64,000 bases of DNA from Tilletia caries (taxonomy: Eukaryota; Basidiomycota; Exobasidiomycetes; Tilletiales; Tilletiaceae), in the NCBI GenBank assembly GCA_032718865.1, contig JALUTQ010000037.1:744001-808000 (forward strand). The letters are read 5' to 3'. Both the position numbers and the translations under genes were made by a program. Positions 59,842-64,000 of this stretch are shown one piece after another (positions within the stretch are counted from its first letter, which is position 1; each line of letters opens with the position of its first letter). Under the pieces are notes generated by a model. The model did no database searches. It was not told the origin of the DNA and saw only the letters and a list, made by a program, of their open reading frames with translations.

Positions 59842-60278
59842 TAAGGATGTCGACCATCTCCGCGGAGCAAATCTCCGCGAGTTTTTCTCCGCCGTCAGCC
59901 TCGGAGACGCTCGCGGAGACCAGCCAATCTCCGCGGAGACCTCCTTTCCGCCAGTCATTCATCGCGGAGGGAGATTTTCGCTCGGCTAAGCTGCCTGGAA
60001 AACAGCGGAGGGAGACGCTTTAGCTTGCTGCCAAAATCGCGGAGTTGCGGAGACGCTCGGTAAAAATACCATCTCCGCGGCATCTCCGGCGTAACTCCGC
60101 GTCTCCGCTACTAAGTGACTCGTCTCCGTGGAAACCCCATGAAACTCCGTAAAACCGCATGAGACTCTGGAGTTTCAGCGGAGTTTCTGCGAGTCTCATC
60201 GATTGGAGAAAAGTCTGAGACGCCGCGGAGACGTGACGGCGGAGAAAATCTCCGCGGAGATCTCCGTCGACATCCTTA
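59842..60278. mobile_element. hAT-type MITE, family A copy 3 (CTCCGCGGAG words), 437 bp
   Basis: Ends TAAGGATGTCGAC and GTCGACATCCTTA. A perfect 8-bp target duplication CTCCAGCC lies at 59834-59841 and 60279-60286. The interior is packed with CTCCGCGGAG-type words. It sits in the coding sequence of the hAT transposase gene. Confidence 0.93.
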
Positions 60279-60845
60279 CTCCAGCCTGACCTTCTTCTTG
60301 CAGATCTCCAGATGACGTCCCATGGAAGAAGTCCCTGAAACAGTGAGAGGAACGCGTAAGAGAGGGAAATAGGCAGACGCGGACATGCCTCAGACATACT
60401 CACCAGTATTACCTCCCTTGTACACGAGCTTCTCCCCACAGTACACGCACTGCACCTTCTCTTCGTCCGGCACTCGGCAGCTCCTCAAACTCACTCCAAG
60501 CAGCAGCTCGCTTGACAATGGCACGGGGAGGGGAATCGTCGTCGTCGACGTCAAAAACGATGGGAGTCCCAATAGTACGGGCCGCGGCTGAGGGTTGGAT
60601 GGCAGCTACGTCCATCGTGAAATGTGAATGGCCGTAATTGGGGGCTTGGGGTTGTTCTGGAGCAAAAACGAGGGATTGAGAGCAATATTAGACTGACAGT
60701 GTGTGGTGAAGGCGAAAAGACGAACAGAGTAGGTAAAGAAGTGGATATAGCAGTGGTATGAATGTATGATCTTTGCGTGGGAAGTGGGAACTGATCATGG
60801 AAGCAGATATGTAGAAAAAGTGCGATCTGAGTAGGCGGAGCAGTT

Positions 60846-60999
60846 CAGGTAGGTCGGGTACCCGACCTTAAGTCCGAACCCGGACCCTTCCGCTCCAGCG
60901 TATCCCGAACCCGATCTACTAGGGTCATTTTCCGGATTTTGCTACCCATTACCCATACCCGAACGGGTGCCCGTTCGGCGTTCGGGCGGGTACCCAATC
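60846..60999. repeat. GGGTACCCG-word block, possible hAT terminus
   Basis: CAGTTCAGGTAGGTCGGGTACCCGACC, then CCCGAACGGGTGCCCGTTCGG and GCGGGTACCC. Palindromic words of this kind are frequent at hAT ends. It lies 5' of the hAT transposase gene and may be its terminus; unproven. Confidence 0.4.
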
Positions 61000-61069
61000 A
61001 ACAACACTGCTGCAAATTCAGCGGCATTGGCAAAAACTGTCACACCTGCCAGTTGCCACACCTGCCGAG

Positions 61070-61860
61070 AGTCCCGAATTTTACCCATGCCACTTTACCC
61101 ACGTCCCACGCGGGGGTAAAAAGTGGGTAAAACTGAATAGGCGGCCTCTAAGCTTCCATTTTTACCCACCGTTACCCATGCAGACCCCCAAATTTTACCC
61201 TGGAACTTTTACCCCACGTGGGTAAAAATGGTGCCGGAAGGGGTAAAATTGTTCATCTCACTTGCAAATCCTCACTTTTACCTACTGAGGAGCGGGTTTT
61301 ACCCACAAGCGCTTTACCCCTTGAGACGGAGAGACCCCGAGTCTCGACCACGTGCTTGGGGGTCTTCTTTATATGAGACCCCTCTGACCACTTCCGCTTC
61401 TCCGAGCCAGCACTCGCAGGGCCGCGGTATATTTCCGGTATCCACGACGATGAGCTCGAGCACTCCCATCTCGACGAGAAGCCGCAGGGTGAACGATTTC
61501 TAGGCCCAGACGAGAAGGGAGGCAATCGTGGGGACCATAACTTCGATTCTAAAAGTAGTCACTGGGTAAAACTTGAATGGGTAAAACTCGAGGGCATGGC
61601 CCATGGGAGTGAGGAAATATTTTTACCCCAAGACTTACCCACAAGGGGTAAAGACTTGTGGGTAAAAGTCAGAGTCCACATCTCAACTCAGCACTTTTAC
61701 CCATTTCCTGAGCCATTTTACCCCGAGGGGTAAAATGAGTTGGGTAAATTTGGGCACCCTGCGTGGGTGAGAATGGGTAAAAGTGGAGGTTAAAAAGGCG
61801 CATGGGCAATTTTACCCCCGAGTGGGTAAACCTGGGGGTAAAATTCATGGGTGCCCACAC
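61070..61860. repeat. TTTTACCC/GGGTAAAA-saturated element
   Basis: About 27 copies of TTTACCC or GGGTAAA in about 790 bp, in mixed orientation. The outer parts are roughly inverted (AATTTTACCCATG near 61076; GGTAAAATTCATGGG near 61838). A word-free core lies at about 61325-61555. No gene. Same style as the other MITEs here; exact ends and TSD not resolved. Confidence 0.6.
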
Positions 61861-62002
61861 CTGCCCCTGGGGCAAGTTTTCCAACACTCCACACAGAAAT
61901 CCAAACCTGCCTAGCTGCCTTTTCTGCTTCAGGGGCAGATCCCGGTTGGCAGTCAGTGGTTCTCTAGATCTACCCCCAAAATCATGAGCTGCCCAGGCCT
62001 CG

Positions 62003-62165
62003 GCAACTTCCCTCACTTCGTATACTTTGTAACTTGGAAGTGAAAACTAGTAGTGAAACTTTCACTATACTTTGGCGGCGAAGCCGCGGAAAAAAAAAAT
62101 AGTGAACTTTCACTTTGGCCGGCTGGGGAAAGTGAAGAAAGTATAGAGATAGTGAGGGTTCGTCC
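62003..62165. repeat. Fragments shared with 36296-36340 and 48656-48761
   Basis: GCAACTTCCCTCACTTCGTATACTT-type sequence followed by AGTGAAACTTTCACTATACTTTGG and GAAAGTATAGAGATAGTGAG. This reproduces two repeats found separately elsewhere in the window, here adjacent. Confidence 0.7.
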
Positions 62166-62473
62166 CGGGCCTGGTGCGGTCCGATCTCGCTGACAATTTT
62201 GACGGCACAAAAACCATTCGAAACGCGTTTTGGTATGGTCTGGGCCTATTTATATCAGGTGATGATAAACCCGGAGTTACTATTGTCGCTAGTAGTTATG
62301 AATAGTTTGGAAAGTGACTAGGTAGTCACTATGAAGTCACCACCCAGTAAATGTCAACATTAGATAGCGCTTATATGATTCTTCCAGTTGCCGCTTCACA
62401 AATCTCATATGCTTGTTTACTCACTTTGATGGCGCCTCCCTCTCGAGAACAACATCCAACTGCATAAGAAATC

Positions 62474-63943
62474 ATGCCCACCTATCAAGACCTTTCAAAG
62501 CAACCCTTTTCTCAGCTGTCGTCGTCTGATGTCGCGGCTATCCGTACCTACGGAAAACGACAATGTTGGCCCGACGAGACTTACAACTTCAACACCATTC
62601 CGAATCAACTTCTGCACGACCCTCAAGTGCATGCGCTGTTCAATTCGATTCTCGATGTTCAAGACTCTTTTGCGCAGGAACAAGTCGTTGACGTCCGTGG
62701 TGCCGGCCCATACGGACCTCGAGGCGCCAGAATCTTGTTTTGGGTTGCCTACTCAAGACTCAAGACTCTGAAACCCAGCTGTCCGCCAAATCTCTTGCAA
62801 TGTATGGCACGATCTGCCATCACCGATCTCGCGGTTTTGCTACTGAAGGCCGACACGGAAGCAGAGACATCCATGGCACGCCGAGCTATCTACGACGGCG
62901 CGTTCTACGGCCTGGTCATTTTCCCGTCACAGCTGACACCACCGTCATCTTCTACATCACCTCAAGGTCCAAAATCCTCACCGTCGACAAGTCTTCTTCA
63001 TCCATCTCCCGCCCCTACCGCCAATCCCGGTCCGAAGATAGAAGATGAGCCAAGACAACCATCTCCGCCACCGCGTGCTCATGAATCGTGGCGCGTCTCT
63101 GCCACGCCGTCGCTCCCCAGCTATGACGAGATGTACACGCCTATGGAGGAAGATGCCGAACCGGTTGTTCGGTCTGTTCCTCCTGTCGATGCATCCGTTC
63201 CAACTCGTCAAACCGAGTTCAGTTTCAGATCTCCCATCAGCCTCAACCGAGCAGTTCCCCGTCGCACAACCCCCTTCTCCCTCTTCCGACTGAATCCATC
63301 TCTCGAGCACTGCATCAACACGGATCGGTCGGTTCAGGTTCAGCCTCGTTTTGGGTCCCCTTCTCGACCCATCGGGACGGACTGGTCGGTTAAGGTGGAG
63401 AAAGGGACCCAAACGGTTGAACAACTCCAGGCGGAAGAAGATAACAAGCCGGAGAGCCCGGTCCAGGTCGAAGCGCAGACCCAGACGGAGAGTTTGTCTC
63501 CCCAGAAGGGGGTTTGGGTTCGGAAAGACCGGCCCCGCGGAGCTGGAGATGACCCTTTTGAGGCGCCGGACTACTACCAGTCCTTCAACCGCTACGAGCA
63601 AGGCAACCAAATCTCCGGCGGTACCCAAGGTCAAATCTTCAAGAGCGTCGACCGCCTTTCGGGATTCACGGTGGCGGTCAAACTGGCGCGTTGCGACGAT
63701 AATGGACGGCCTCCCAACACGATGTTGAGAGAGATCCACATGCTCCGGCGCTGCCAACACAGAAACATTCTGTTCCTCCAAGCCGTGCTCTACAACCGCG
63801 TCAATCTCGGTATCGTTCTTGGTCTCGCTCGTCAAGATCTCAAGACGGCGATCGTTCGTAAACGACCTGGGGCGCTCGATGCCAGCATTGCGAAGTTATA
63901 CCTCCGACAGATTCTAGACGGCTTGAAATATCTTCATGAAAAG
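62474..63943 (+). CDS. Protein kinase gene, CMGC-like, first exon (490 codons), runs off the window
   Basis: Open from ATG 62474 (MPTYQDLSKQPFSQL) without a stop to 63943, where GTCAGT looks like a donor; the rest lies beyond the edge. The first about 160 residues are of unknown type, then a Pro/Ser/Gln-rich linker. Kinase features: ISGGTQGQIFKS (glycine loop, first Gly replaced by Ser), VAVKLA (catalytic Lys), NTMLREIHMLRRCQHRNI (helix C, PSTAIRE-like position), and YLRQILDGLKYLHEK leading to the expected HRDLK in the next exon. The helix-C pattern favours a CDK-like kinase. The ATP loop is atypical, so activity is uncertain. It lies directly after transposon debris. Confidence 0.8.
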
Positions 63944-64000
63944 GTCAGTGTTTCGTCTGTGGAAGTCCACCCATTGGTATTATCGCTGACCATGGCTCCA

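Larger units (their letters stand above)
55847..60615 (-). pseudogene. hAT transposase gene (BED zinc finger), interrupted by a MITE and an LTR element
   Basis: Minus strand. A BED-type finger near 60500-60300 (QCVYCGEKLVYKGGNTG, then after a 60417-60333-type intron SSMGRHLEICKKK) is followed by the MITE 59842-60278 and then AGQQTLSFGVIKLP. RVALTTDGWIAGNGDQFLSL follows near 59560, then the LTR element 57125-59443, then ENAANLITSALQDYG, ACVTDNTASAYNIS and RCAAHFIND. The C-terminal dimerisation domain LLAIPATSVPSEAAFSRGGE lies near 55990, with stop near 55850. Removing the MITE restores RLEAGQQ in frame. Other frameshifts (about 60470, at the LTR site, about 56990, 56650) make it dead. This is the only hAT transposase seen in the window. 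Confidence 0.85.

Noticed and set aside
61070..61860. Interstitial telomeric repeats
   Set aside because: The word is TTTTACCC/GGGTAAAA in mixed orientation, not tandem TTAGGG, and spacing is irregular.

Overview
The window is nuclear DNA of a filamentous or yeast-like fungus, most likely a basidiomycete. The evidence is short GTRNGT...AG introns, a tRNA-Leu(CAA) with an intron, a Pom1-type DYRK kinase, an Adp1-type ABC transporter, and transposon families common in Basidiomycota (DUF6589 proteins, FAR1-type MULEs, Tad1-like LINE). I cannot fix the genus. Calls come from reading the sequence; no database search was run.

Region 1 (1-3002): 5' half of a decayed non-LTR retrotransposon on the minus strand: ORF1 with zinc knuckles, then ORF2 with an endonuclease. 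The reverse transcriptase lies beyond the left edge. Region 2 (3.4-17.6 kb) is the ordinary chromosomal core: a 2,114-aa DYRK kinase in five exons, a small multi-exon gene resembling DASH subunit Spc19, an 1,178-aa Adp1-like ABC transporter in six exons including a 17-nt exon, and tRNA-Leu.

Region 3 (18.8-31 kb) is accessory DNA. It holds a broken DUF6589 gene convergent with a RecQ-type helicase gene, then two near-identical 1.44-kb arms in inverted orientation (25435-26874 and 29554-30993). Each arm carries an unknown gene plus about 0.6 kb of extremely AT-rich DNA. Between them is an unknown minus-strand gene ending in a homeodomain-like stretch.

Region 4 (31-35.7 kb) is a readable stack of insertions. 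An FHA-like gene was split by a 0.77-kb hAT-type MITE with an 8-bp duplication, and the MITE end was then hit by a 3.27-kb MULE with 69-bp terminal repeats and a 9-bp duplication. Region 5 (36-46 kb) holds one clean seven-exon gene of unknown function (38974-40669), divergent from a decayed multi-exon transposase-like gene that carries a second MITE of the same family.

Region 6 (48-62.2 kb) is a transposon graveyard. It contains several MITEs each built of one short word repeated in both orientations, a pogo/Tigger transposase pseudogene ending in a PCNA-binding motif, a 766-bp perfect inverted duplication, and LTR-element pieces with fold-back ends. It also contains a hAT transposase gene interrupted by both a MITE (8-bp TSD) and a 2.3-kb non-autonomous LTR element (5-bp TSD). 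Two LTR-type elements share a conserved ORF of unknown function. Region 7 (62.47 kb to the edge) is the first exon of a gene encoding an unusual CMGC-like protein kinase, running out of the window.

Recurring themes are insertion ages that can be ordered from target-site duplications, motif-saturated MITEs, and repeated formation of fold-back (inverted) duplications.
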